From: Tragulus kanchil
Taxonomy: Eukaryota; Chordata; Mammalia; Artiodactyla; Tragulidae
Assembly: GCA_022376925.1 (NCBI GenBank)
Contig: JAIOJX010000002.1
Location: 134,240,831-134,304,830, forward strand
DNA: 64,000 nucleotides
Direction: 5' to 3'
Shown: positions 31,905 to 41,776 of the stretch, piece after piece
Position numbering within the stretch: position 1 is the first letter of the stretch
Layout of the letters: each line of letters starts with the position of its first letter
Program-made: the position numbers and the translations under genes
The notes under the pieces: model-generated
What the model was told of the DNA's origin: nothing
Databases searched by the model: none
The model's input: only the letters and a program-made list of their open reading frames with translations

Positions 31905-32335
31905 CAGGGACAGAGTAGAACAGGTAGGTGGTTGTAGAGTCCTAGTAGGGGATGGTAGGTAGAAGGGTGAAATCTGAGAGAGGTTGGGAGGCCAGTGAGT
32001 TGACGAGAACTCAGGAGAGCTGCTCCTTGTTCAGTAAAGCAGGCTCGACTGGGTATAAACAGCTGAGGAAGGAGGAGCTGGCGAAGAAGGAACTAATGAT
32101 GTATGCCTTGCATCTGTGTCTACTTGAGGGGGGCGGTCTTCTACCATCCTATATATATGGCTGTCCACTCAATCGAGGAGAGAGCAGAGCAGGGCTTTCC
32201 TGCCTGCCCGCTTGCACCACTTACAAGTACCCTATCCTAATAAATCCTCTTCTTGTCTATCACTCTGCTTCTCGCTGAATTCCTTCTGCGTTGAGGCATG
32301 AAGAATTTGAGCCTCAGTGGGTCCAGACGTTGGGT
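31905..32335 (+). mobile_element. ERV LTR, family C
   Basis: A TATA-like CTATATATATGG at about 32150 is followed 80-100 bases later by CTAATAAATCCTC (polyadenylation signal) and TTCTTGTCTATCACTCTGC, the usual promoter-R-U5 order of a retroviral LTR. A partial copy at 30813-31070 is part of duplication 8. The upstream boundary is uncertain. No coding potential for viral proteins is visible downstream. Confidence 0.65.
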
Positions 32336-32342
32336 AAGTGCT

Positions 32343-32545
32343 GGATTAAGTCCTGGCCGCATGGGTTCAAGTCCTAGACAAGGTTTTGGCCGGGATTGAG
32401 TCCTGACTACATGGGTTCAAGTCCCAAGCAGGATTTTGGCTGGGGTTAAGTCCCAGCCACGTGGGTTCAAGTCCCAAATAGGGTTTTGGCTGGAATTCAA
32501 GGTCCAGCCACATGGATTCAAGTCCCAAGCAGGGTTCGATCAGGT
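32343..32545 (+). repeat. 50-bp tandem repeat (4 units) with box-B-like motifs
   Basis: The motif GGGTTCAAGTCC starts at about 32363, 32413, 32463 and (as GGATTCAAGTCC) 32514, each about 50 bases apart and embedded in related text with TTTTGGCTGG. GGTTCAAGTCC resembles the RNA polymerase III box B (GGTTCRANNCC). It lies just downstream of an LTR, in what would be a retroviral leader. Confidence 0.85.
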
Positions 32546-32609
32546 CTGGGCCCTGGGTTTAAGTCTCAAATCGAGGTAAAACCCTTTCAAAAGTATCTTA
32601 AAAGAGTTG

Positions 32610-32690
32610 TATTCCTTGCCTCAACATCTCATGTCTTGGATTTATTGTCATGTCGGGGACGAGCAGAGGGAGCTTGGAGTTAGCCTATGA
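32610..32690 (+). mobile_element. LTR family B 3' end and leader start
   Basis: TATTCCTTGCCTCAACATCTC, CTTGGATTTATTG, TGTCATGTCGGGG and GAGGGAGCTTGGA match in order the minus-strand element at 54395-54470. It may be the continuation of the LTR broken at 30509, because TATTCCTTGCCT is repeated at 30498-30509 and 32610-32621. Confidence 0.6.
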
Positions 32691-32699
32691 GTCTTCCAG

Positions 32700-33215
32700 T
32701 TGAGGCCCTAGCCATTGAGTAGGAGAGACAAGCAAACCCTGCTGTATGAATTTCTGACCCACAAAACCCATGTACATAATAAGTGGATGTTTTTCGCCAC
32801 TGAGTTGTGTTACGCTGCCACAGTAATACTGTTGCCCACTTCGAGATGGCCCCGGGGGTCCCTGTCTCTTTATACCCACACCTAGTGTGGTCTTCTCCTA
32901 CAAATCATTGTTGATCTCTGGTGACTGATAGAATATTGTGGAAGTGACGGTATATTAATTCCAAGGTTGGAGTATAAGAGACATTGTGGCATCCGTCCTG
33001 GGCTCTGTCCCCTTCTCTGCTGGATCAAACACTCCAGGGGAGCTGACTCCCATGTGTTGAGTAGCCTTTATGTAGAGGCCCACCGAACAAGTAAGGAACT
33101 CAGGACCCTTGCCAGCAGCCAAGCAAATGGGCAGATCCTTGCCATTTCCTTCTCTAGGGGACCTTCCCCAACCAGGGATTAAACCTGTGTCTTCTATGTC
33201 TCTTGCATTGCAGGT
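32700..33215. other. Unclassified sequence
   Basis: No gene is recognised. The final ~60 bases (33145-33215, TAGGGGACCTTCCCCAACC) resemble the inverted end of a Bov-tA element. Confidence 0.4.
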
Positions 33216-33217
33216 GG

Positions 33218-33578
33218 ATTTTTAAAAAATTTTTATTTATTGATTTATTTTTTGGCTATTCTGGGTTTTCAATGCTGCCACAGGCTCTTTAGTTGCAGGG
33301 AGTGGGGCTACTCTCTAGTTGAGGTGAGCAGGCTTCTTGTTGTGGTGACTTCTCTTGTTGTGGAACTCGGGCTCCAGGGCACATGGGCTTCCATGGCTAC
33401 AGCACATGGGCTCCATAGTTGCGGCTCCGAAGCTCTAGAGCACAAGGTCAATAGTTGTGGCTCACGGGCTTTGTTGCTCTGCAGCATGTGGGATCTTCCC
33501 GGATCAGGGATCAAACCTGTGTATTCTGCATTGGCAGGCGAACTCTTTACCACTGAGCCATCAGGGAAGCCCTTTCCC
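33218..33578 (-). mobile_element. CHR-2-like SINE
   Basis: A complete minus-strand element from TTTTTATTTATTGATTTATT through GGGGCTACTCTCTAGTTGAG and CTCTAGAGCACAAGG to CATCAGGGAAGCCC. Open frames on both strands here (121 and 108 codons) are SINE translation products. Confidence 0.88.
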
Positions 33579-33688
33579 CCTAGATGTTTGTTTTGCTCTT
33601 TATAGTTTTGATTTCTCATTTTGGTAGAGCACACTACCCAGCAGTGTCCTAAGAGTGAATTTAGGGATAATATTTTGAGAGCTTATGT

Positions 33689-33689
33689 G

Positions 33690-33720
<31 letters not shown>

Positions 33721-33745
33721 CACCACTGGGTATATATATATATAA
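33689..33745. repeat. (TA)n microsatellite
   Basis: About 14 TA units (33689-33716), a 14-base spacer CCACCACTGGGTA, then a second shorter TA run. A length-polymorphic site is likely. Confidence 0.92.
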
Positions 33746-33949
33746 TTCCCTCATATTTGATTGTAAGACATCAGATTCTAGAATTTTAGATAGAAAATAT
33801 TTTTTCCTTAAAAATTTGAATGCATTGCTTCATTTTTCTCCTGGCTTTCTATATTGCTATTGAAAATTATGACGCTTTGTATGTGGCTGATTTTGGTTTC
33901 TGTTTTCCCTTTCTGAAAACTTTTAGGAGGCATTGCGGGTGGTGGTTGA

Positions 33950-34090
33950 GCAGGCAGATTCTAGGACCAGACTTCCTGGTCTCACATCTTAGTTCCAATG
34001 GTTATTGGCTGGAAACTTTTACTCTTTCTGTGTCTTTGTAAAGTGGGAATAATATGGTACCTACCTCATAGAGATGCTGTGGTACTGCCC
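33950..34090 (+). mobile_element. MIR relic
   Basis: GATTCTAGGACCAGACTTCC, CTGGAAACTTTTACTC, GTAAAGTGGGAATAATATGG and TACCTCATAGAGATGCTGTG follow the sense MIR core. Confidence 0.8.
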
Positions 34091-34535
34091 TCCACCCATT
34101 GATGTAGCTCCTTCTCGGGGGGATACATGTCTTAGATCATTTCTGCGGGGAGGATTAGAACAGGCTTGGCAAGTTTTATCTGTAAAGAAACAGATAGTAA
34201 ATATTTTTGGTATTGTGGGTTATACAGTCTCCAGCAGCTATTCAACCCTGCCGGTACGGTGTGAAAACCACCATAGACAAAGGTAAATGTGTGAGCGAAG
34301 TGATGCTCCAATAAAACTTTATTTACACAGTGGCACACTTTGGGCCACGGAGCATACATAGGTTGCGGATCCTGATGGGGAAGGCACTTGATTCTTTCTT
34401 ATGTGTTCCTTAGACTCTCTCCAAAGGTCTAGCGACGCCCCCTGGTGGGAGCATCTCAGACCAAAAACTCTGACTCCAATGTCGGTCCCACCCTCTGAAT
34501 TATCCTCCCATTAAAATACGTAAAGAAAACAAAGC
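34091..34535. other. Unclassified sequence
   Basis: No gene. The part around 34120-34390 has features of an old DNA transposon-like relic (CAAGTTTTATCTGTAAAG, CAATAAAACTTTATTTACA), but the family is not certain. Confidence 0.35.
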
Positions 34536-34536
34536 A

Positions 34537-34785
34537 GGGCTTCCCTGGTGCCCTTGCAGTGCAAGGGGCACTGATTCAATTCCTGGCCTGGAAAGATCCC
34601 ATGTGCCAAGGAACGGCTGGACCGGTGTGTCCAATTAGGAGCCAGTGCTCTGGAGCGCATGCGCCCAGAGCCAGTGCTCTGCGACAACAAGAGAGGCCAC
34701 TGTGATGGGAGGCCCACACAGGCCAAAGAATAAAAGATAGATGAAAATAAATGTAAAATAAAAGAGGCATGATAGGGAAAATACT
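34537..34785 (+). mobile_element. CHR-like SINE with deleted head
   Basis: GGGCTTCCCTGGTG joins directly to CCCTTGCAGTGCAAGGGGC, so about 30 bases around box A are missing. The rest (GATTCAATTCCTGG, GGAGCGCATGCGCCCAGAGC, GAGAGGCCACTGTGATGGG) is intact. Loss of box A would be expected to weaken Pol III transcription. Confidence 0.85.
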
Positions 34786-34934
34786 ACAAAAAAAAATAAA
34801 TCAAGCAGAGTTGTGTTGCAATGTTAGTGAAATAACCTGAATGAAACTTAGTGAGAGACAATTATCAGCTATGCTACATCTGAATCTGCATTATGCAGTC
34901 ACAGTTTCATGGTCCTCAATGGAGAAAATGCTTA

Positions 34935-35050
34935 ACTCTTTATATTATTTTTTAAAATTTATATAGGAGTGTAGTTGATTTACAACGTTGTGTTAGTTTC
35001 AGATATACAGTAAAGTGATTCAGTTATACATATATATATGCATCAATTTC
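34935..35050 (-). mobile_element. L1 3' fragment
   Basis: GAGTGTAGTTGATTTACAAC, GTTAGTTTCAGATATACAG and AAGTGATTCAGTTATACAT are the antisense of the common artiodactyl L1 3' region. Confidence 0.85.
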
Positions 35051-35157
35051 TTTATATTATTTTATTCTCAATAAAACAACATGCTGTGACAATTTGAATC
35101 ATTAATTCTAGGTCAGGTGGCATGCTTGGAATGTGAAGATGAAAGTTTCTATCTTGA

Positions 35158-35310
35158 AACTTGCCTGGTGGTCCAGTGGTTAACACTTCGAGCTCCCAAT
35201 GCAGGGGCCTGAGTTTGATCCCTGGCTGGGGAGCTAGGATCCCACATGCCACAACTAAAGATCCCGCATGCTGCAACTGAGCCCGGTGCAGCCAAATAAA
35301 TAAATACAAA
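35158..35310 (+). mobile_element. Short tRNA-Glu SINE
   Basis: TGCCTGGTGGTCCAGTGGTT, GAGTTTGATCCCTGGCTGG and GGTGCAGCCAAATAAATAAA form a short CHR-1-like element. Confidence 0.82.
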
Positions 35311-35322
35311 TAAAAGATTGTT

Positions 35323-35612
35323 AGGACTTCCCTGATGGTCCCGTAGATAAGAATCTGCCTGCCGATGCAGAGACCACAAGTTCGATCCCTGATGGGAAGA
35401 CTCTCCATGCCATGGGCCAGGGCAGCCGGTGCCCCACAACTACTGAGCCTGTGCTCTCGAGCCCGTGAGCCACAGCTGCTGACACCCGTGTGCCTACAGC
35501 CTGTGCTCTGCAACAAGAAAAGCCACTGCAATGAGAAACCTGCGCACCACCACTAGAGATAGCCTCACAGCAATGAAGACCCAGAGCAACCAAAAATAAA
35601 TAATTTTTAAAG
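35323..35612 (+). mobile_element. CHR-2-like SINE (duplication 9, copy 1)
   Basis: GGACTTCCCTGATGGTCCCG head, AAGTTCGATCCCTGATG, GCCTGTGCTCTCGAGCC and ACCAAAAATAAATAATT tail. The copy at 36485-36712 lacks the head, because duplication 9 starts inside this element. Confidence 0.85.
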
Positions 35613-35839
35613 ACATTTTCTTTATAAAAGAAAATTACTGTCTTATCTTCAAGGAATTGAGTAAGCAAGTCATTTAGAGCATGTTGACTGTGCCACAGTG
35701 GACTGATTTTTTTTTTCTGCTAATCGTTAGCACAGACTAAAAAAATAAAACAAAAGATACAATTAACGCTTGCTGGGATGAGATGAAAAGGGTGCCTTGT
35801 TGATGTCTGGCGAGTTGGAACACAGTTTGGCTAAAGTAA

Positions 35840-36057
35840 CCTTTTTTAAAAAATTTATTTATTTTCATCCATCTTTATTCTTTGGTTTGTGTGGGCCTCC
35901 CATGGCAGTGGCCTCTCTCGTTGCAGAGCACCAGCTCTGGGCGCATGCGGGCCAGCCGCTCTGTGGCACATGGGATCTTCCCGGGCCAGGGATTGAACCG
36001 GCATCCCATGCACTGCAAGGCAGCATCTTTGCCCACTGGACCACAAGGGAAGCCCTA
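35840..36057 (-). mobile_element. CHR-like SINE with internal deletion (duplication 9, copy 1)
   Basis: TTTTCATCCATCTTTATTC, GAGCACCAGCTCTGGGCGC, then GCATGCGGGCCAGCCGCTC shows loss of about 30 bases in the body. The head CCACAAGGGAAGCCC is intact. Duplicated at 36940-37154. Confidence 0.85.
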
Positions 36058-36939
36058 AATTAACCTTTTGTGGTCACCTCCATCCTGCCTCTGTTTTCTG
36101 CTCGCTTCTTTCTTGGCCCTGTGTGTCTGGCTTTGGGGGTGGGAACGGGTGGGTGGAGAGCAGCTTATTCTTCATTTCCCGTTGCCTCTTGGGGACGGCT
36201 GTCCCCAAAGTGAGCTGCCATCAGATATACCTCTCAAGCCTCAGTCCCGCAGGGACAGGTAAGAACCCATACCCATCTTTACAAGATCATAGGTAGCTGG
36301 AGGAGCCTTCTAGAAACTAACCAGGACTTGCTCCTGCTGTTGTGTTACCAGCAGACCGCACACCTATACGCTTCCTGGACCTCACACCACGTGTCCTCTG
36401 GCTACCTCCCACCTCAGTCCTGGCCTGCTGAGTCCCCAATCTGCCATCAACAACCCCCAGCTGGTTTTCTCCTCTTCTGCTTCCATCCCTGATGGGAAGA
36501 CTCTCCATGCCATGGGCCAGGGCAGCCGGTGCCCCACAACTACTGAGCCTGTGCTCTCGAGCCCGTGAGCCACAGCTGCTGACACCCGTGTGCCTACAGC
36601 CTGTGCTCTGCAACAAGAAAAGCCACTGCAATGAGAAACCTGCGCACCACCACTAGAGATAGCCTCACAGCAATGAAGACCCAGAGCAACCAAAAATAAA
36701 TAATTTTTAAAGACATTTTCTTTATAAAAGAAAATTACTGTCTTATCTTCAAGGAATTGAGTAAGCAAGTCATTTAGAGCATGTTGACTGTGCCACAGTG
36801 GACTGATTTTTTTTTTCTGCTAATCGTTAGCACAGACTAAAAAAATAAAACAAAAGATACAATTAACGCTTGTTGGGATGAGATGAAAAGGGTGCCTTGT
36901 TGATGTCTGGCGAGTTGGAACACAGTTTGGCTAAAGTAA

Positions 36940-37154
36940 CCTTTTTTAAAAAATTTATTTATTTTCATCCATCTTTATTCTTTGGTTTGTGTGGGCCTCC
37001 CATGGCAGTGGCCTCTCGTTGCAGAGCACCAGCTCTGGGCGCATGCGGCCAGCCGCTCTGTGGCACATGGGATCTTCCCGGGCCAGGGATTGAACCGGCA
37101 TCCCATGCACTGCAAGGCAGCATCTTTGCCCACTGGACCACAAGGGAAGCCCTA
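36940..37154 (-). mobile_element. CHR-like SINE (duplication 9, copy 2)
   Basis: Duplicate of 35840-36057 with the same internal deletion and three further missing bases. Confidence 0.85.
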
Positions 37155-37814
37155 AATTAACCTTTTGTGGTCACCTCCATCCTGCCTCTGTTTTCTGCTC
37201 GCTTCTTTCTTGGCCCTGTGTGTCTGGCTTTGGGGGTGGGAACGGGTGGGTGGAGAGCAGCTTATTCTTCATTTCCCGTTGCCTCTTGGGGACGGCTGTC
37301 CCCAAAGTGAGCTGCCATCAGATATACCTCTCAAGCCTCAGTCCCGCAGGGACAGGTAAGAACCCATACCCATCTTTACAAGATCATAGGTAGCTGGAGG
37401 AGCCTTCTAGAAACTAACCAGGACTTGCTCCTGCTGTTGTGTTACCAGCAGACCGCACACCTATACGCTTCCTGGACCTCACACCACGTGTCCTCTGGCT
37501 ACCTCCCACCTCAGTCCTGGCCTGCTGAGTCCCCAATCTGCCATCAACAACCCCCAGCTGGTTTTCTCTCCTCTTCTGCTTCCAGGCACTACTGGTCCCT
37601 TCAGTATGAATTAACATGAACCTCTTGTTTTCTTCATTTAAAATTCTAAACACATGAACACGCCTTGTAAAAATTAAAATAGTTGAGAAGCATAGAGAGT
37701 AAAAAGTTGAAAGTCCTTTCTTCACTGGACTCATCATGGTCCCCAGAGTTGACCACAGTGAGTAATTTTGTGTTTCAGAACTATTTTTCAGAACATAATT
37801 TAGACTCATAGAAT

Positions 37815-38158
37815 TTTTATTTATTTATTATTTTTGCATATTCCGGGTTTTTACTGCTGCTGCAGGCTCTTCTCTAGTTGCAGGGAGTGGGGGCTACTTT
37901 TACTTGAGGTGAGCAGGCTTCTTGTTGCGGTGACTTCTCTTGTTGTGACCCTTAGGCTCTAGGGCACACGGGCTTCAGTAGTTGCAGCCCATGGACTCCA
38001 TAGTTGTGACTCCGAGGCTCTAGAGCACAGGCTCCATAGTTGTGGCTCATGGGCTTAGTTGCTCCACAGCATGTGGGATCTTCCCGGATCAGGAATTGAA
38101 CCTGTGTCTCCTGCATTGGCAGGCGAACTATTTACCACTGAACTACCAGGGAAACCCT
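37815..38158 (-). mobile_element. CHR-2-like SINE (duplication 10, copy 1)
   Basis: TTTTTATTTATTTATTATTT through GGGGGCTACTTTTACTTG and CTCTAGAGCACAGGCTCC to ACTACCAGGGAAACCC. Duplicated at 38900-39244. Confidence 0.87.
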
Positions 38159-38899
38159 AGACTCAGAATTTTAGGACAGGTGTCCACAATTTATAGAACA
38201 TGGTGAATGAAGGCGAGGTGGGAGACAGATGGGTTCCCGGTTAGACATTTACAGCCCGTCCCCTCGTCACACTTCCAGATAGAAACAATGACAATAACAG
38301 GTTGCCCAGCTGGACTTTGCTTCCAGTGGACGCTTTATGAAAACAGGAATGACAGGAGCAGAGAGGAGCTGAGCCCTGACCAGACAAGACAAAAAGAGAC
38401 CACATATCTCTTATTCTCGAGGTCAAGGAGACCTTTCCAACTACACATGCACAGAAGGCCTCCTTAAGGGTCAAAAAGGGAGGGACACCACCCCGTAGTA
38501 GATGATGTCAGCCTACCTATAGGCTCTTCACTAGAAGCCATCTTGTCTAAGACACGCACACTTAGGGGAGGACCTTGAACAATACAGACTCAGAACCAGG
38601 CAAATGGCCTGCTGAGTCCCCAATCTGCCATCAACAACCCCCAGCTGGTTTTCTCTCCTCTTCTGCTTCCAGGCACTACTGGTCCCTTCAGTATGAATTA
38701 ACATGAACCTCTTGTTTTCTTCATTTAAAATTCTAAACACATGAACACGCCTTGTAAAAATTAAAATAGTTGAGAAGCATAGAGAGTAAAAGTTGAAAGT
38801 CCTTTCTTCACTGGACTCATCATGGTCCCCAGAGTTGACCACAGTGAGTAATTTTGTGTTTCAGAACTATTTTTCAGAACATAATTTAGACTCATAGAA

Positions 38900-39244
38900 T
38901 TTTTATTTATTTATTATTTTTGCATATTCCGGGTTTTTACTGCTGCTGCAGGCTCTTCTCTAGTTGCAGGGAGTGGGGGCTACTTTTACTTGAGGTGAGC
39001 AGGCTTCTTGTTGCGGTGACTTCTCTTGTTGTGACCCTTAGGCTCTAGGGCACACGGGCTTCAGTAGTTGCAGCCCATGGACTCCATAGTTGTGACTCCG
39101 AGGCTCTAGAGCACAGGCTCCATAGTTGTGGCTCATGGGCTTAGTTGCTCCACAGCATGTGGGATCTTCCCGGATCAGGAATTGAACCTGTGTCTCCTGC
39201 ATTGGCAGGCGAACTATTTACCACTGAACTACCAGGGAAACCCT
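38900..39244 (-). mobile_element. CHR-2-like SINE (duplication 10, copy 2)
   Basis: Duplicate of 37815-38158 at an offset of about 1086 bases. Confidence 0.87.
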
Positions 39245-39289
39245 AGACTCAGAATTTTAGGACAGGTGTCCACAATTTATAGAACATGG

Positions 39290-39980
39290 TGAATGAAGGC
39301 GAGGTGGGAGACAGATGGGTTCCCGGTTAGACATTTACAGCCCGTCCCCTCGTCACACTTCCAGATAGAAACAATGACAATAACAGGTTGCCCAGCTGGA
39401 CTTTGCTTCCAGTGGACGCTTTATGAAAACAGGAATGACAGGAGCAGAGAGGAGCTGAGCCCTGACCAGACAAGACAAAAAGAGACCACATATCTCTTAT
39501 TCTCGAGGTCAAGGAGACCTTTCCAACTACACATGCACAGAAGGCCTCCTTAAGGGTCAAAAAGGGAGGGACACCACCCCGTAGTAGATGATGTCAGCCT
39601 ACCTATAGGCTCTTCACTAGAAGCCATCTTGTCTAAGACACGCACACTTAGGGGAGGACCTTGAATGAAACCAAATACAGACTCAGAACCAGGCAAAGGC
39701 AATGATTGATCAAAGGAAACCTGGAAGAAATGCCCCATATAAGTAATTCAAACTACCACGAGGGTGTGACTCTCCCTGAGCCCTTCCGTGTGAGTTATTC
39801 ACACACTTTTTCTTTCTAATGAATGCTTGTTTCACTACTTTCTGTCTTTGTGGAAATTCATTTCTGCACAGCTGAAGGGTCAGGGCCTTGTCACTGGCCA
39901 CTGGCTCTCGTGGTCAAGTGGCTAGGATTCAGGGTTCTCACTGCTGCAGCCTGACTGCAGGCTTTTGGCAGGGAACCAAA
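39290..39980 (+). mobile_element. ERV LTR, family A (upstream copy) with tRNA-Glu-like segment
   Basis: The landmarks are GAGGAGCTGAGCCCTGACC, TCTTATTCTCGAGGTCAAGG, GAAGAAATGCCCCATATAAG (TATA-like) and a tRNA-Glu-like segment at 39901-39977. The same order occurs at 43085-43830 and 62165-62850, and in part at 51590-52260. The part at 38205-38605 is the truncated copy from duplication 10. I call it an LTR from its pairing with 43085-43830; exact ends are uncertain. Confidence 0.65.
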
Positions 39981-41339
39981 TCTTGCTTCAGGCCGCTGCT
40001 GGATGAGGCCACCAAGATCACTGTGATGCAAAAATCCAGCAATTCTAGGTAAATCGTGGGCTTCGCCCAGCTGCAGCTCGAGCCCCCTGACCTTTCTATT
40101 GCTCTCTGCTTCTCTTTCTTTCCAAGACCGACAGGTCACAACCTCAGTCCACGCACTGCATTATGGCTCCTCTCACATTGAGGGTGGCAGGCGGTACCCC
40201 CACGAGGTGAAGATTCAAATAATGCTTGGGGCACCGCTGATGCTGTTCTTTGGGACCCAGTGGAAGCATGATATCTGACGATGAAAGAACCCAAGTCTGT
40301 CTCTCTCCTGTACGGATCCCTTCACTATGCTTTCCTTTCTACCCCCTTCACTATGCTCTTCTTTCCCATCTTACTCATACAAAACAAGTTCTCTGTCTCA
40401 CTTTATGTGTCTTTATTCTTTTAGAGAAGGATATTTTAGACCTCATTCCTAAACTGTGTCCTCGCCACTGCCAAACTCTCTGTTGCCTACTATCAGATGA
40501 TTCCCAATTTTACCATGGTGGCCAGACAAGCAGGGTGCTAGACTTGGGGTTTTTCTGTTGTTTAATCTCCCACCTTACTCTGTGCCTCACATCCCCTGTG
40601 GGAATACTCTCGTCTCTCAGTGCTCGGGTCCTGTTCCCCTGGTATTTTACACAGCACCCAACACTGATTTCTCCAAGGGTTCCTCTTTGTATCCATCAGA
40701 ACCTCTCCATTCCAGGCCTCGGCAGTTCACACACTGCAATGGACAGCTTATTGGACTGGCCCCTTTCAAGCAGATCACCATGCTGCAACAGATTCTCTTC
40801 AAGGAGAGCCCTGGGAATGCACTGGCACTGGTTCAAAGGGATCTGGTCAGCCAGACACATCTGGTCAAGGATTGGTGGGAGAGTAGAAGATGCTCACAAT
40901 CCCATCAACCAACAGGATTCTAAAGAAGTGCAGAGGATGCTCTGGTGCCTCTTAATCATATTTCCAGGATGCTGGGCTTCATTCTAGGAGTGCTGCTCTT
41001 GGTGGTAGGGTGCTCAACATGGGGATCCCCCTTTTAAGCCCAATGGGCTGAGAAAGGGAAAACTTAGGTTTTGCTGTAACATTGCCTGACTTTAACTTAA
41101 GCTAGTGGTGGTGGGGGAATGAAATAATAGCCTGAAAATCTGTATCTAGATTATAATACTATCTTACAATGAAATCTTTATTGTGACATGGTGGGAAAGG
41201 GGACTGAGGTTCCCTTGGGTTTAGGACTTTACGGCCCTTTATCATAATCCTGCTCTATCTGGCTTCTATAATCAAAACCTTGAGGAATCAGAAGAACTCT
41301 TCTGACATCCTCAATAATCTCCTTTTAACTTCTCCCCAC

Positions 41340-41392
41340 TCTCAGGGGGTGGGGGTAGAGGTCGGGGTGGGGGTGAGGGTGGGAGGGGAACC
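41340..41392. repeat. G-rich low-complexity tract
   Basis: Runs of 4-5 G separated by T or TA (GGGGGTGGGGGTAGAGG and following) could form a G-quadruplex. Low-complexity sequence. Confidence 0.8.
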
Positions 41393-41439
41393 AAGCTTCA
41401 CCCACTCCTGCAAGTTCCCTTACTCCTCCAGGCTCTTCT

Positions 41440-41776
41440 TCTTCTTCTTTTTTTTTTTTTTTAAGATTTATTTATTTTATTATTTATTTTTGGGTGGGGG
41501 TCGGGTTGGGGAGGGAGGGGAGTGGGCAGGCCACTTCTATTGGTCTTTCATTTCTCTATTTTCATCCGTCTTTGTTCTTTGGCTCCTGTGGGCCTCCCTC
41601 TGTTGTCACAGAGCGCCGGCTCTGGGCGCATGCGCTCCAGAGCTCTGGCTTGGTAATTGGACACATTGGTCCAGCTGCTCCGCGGCACGTGGGATCTTCC
41701 CAGGCCAGGGATCGAACCAGCGCCCCTTGCACTGCAAGGCGGTGTCCTTACCCACTGGACCCCCAGGGGAAGCCCT
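41440..41776 (-). mobile_element. CHR-like SINE with G-rich extension
   Basis: A poly(T)/TTTATTTATTTT tail, G-rich extension at 41492-41528, GGCCACTTCTATTGGTC, TTTTCATCCGTCTTTGTTC, GCATGCGCTCCAGAGCTC and head end GGGGAAGCCC. The GGCCTCCCTCTGTTG join shows a small deletion in the body. The 207-codon frame across it is not a gene. Confidence 0.9.

Larger units (their letters stand above)
29980..32167 (+). repeat. Tandem duplication 8 (~1.09 kb unit)
   Basis: Copy 1 is 29980-31070 and copy 2 31071-32167. The period is 1091, then 1090 after a poly(A) run changes from 17 to 16. Near the end, copy 1 (31051-31070) lacks bases present in copy 2 at the CCATCCTATATATATGG run. Confidence 0.94.
35385..37583 (+). 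repeat. Tandem duplication 9 (1100-bp unit)
   Basis: Copy 1 is 35385-36484 and copy 2 36485-37583. The period is 1100, falling to 1097 after 1-2 base deletions in a SINE (CTCTCTCGTT to CTCTCGTT; CGGGCC to CGGCC). The junction joins TTCTGCTTCC to ATCCCTGATGGG. Confidence 0.94.
37519..39697 (+). repeat. Tandem duplication 10 (~1.09 kb unit)
   Basis: Copy 1 is 37519-38605 and copy 2 38606-39697, period 1087 then 1086. The first 65 bases of copy 1 are the last 65 of duplication 9 copy 2, so that stretch occurs three times. The end of copy 1 has lost several bases relative to copy 2 (38575-38585). Confidence 0.93.

Noticed and set aside
40250..40987. 245-codon plus-strand open frame, the longest in the window
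   Set aside because: It has no recognisable domain, lies in a decayed probable ERV interior, overlaps another frame of 121 codons, and shows no splice or Kozak support. Not called as a gene.
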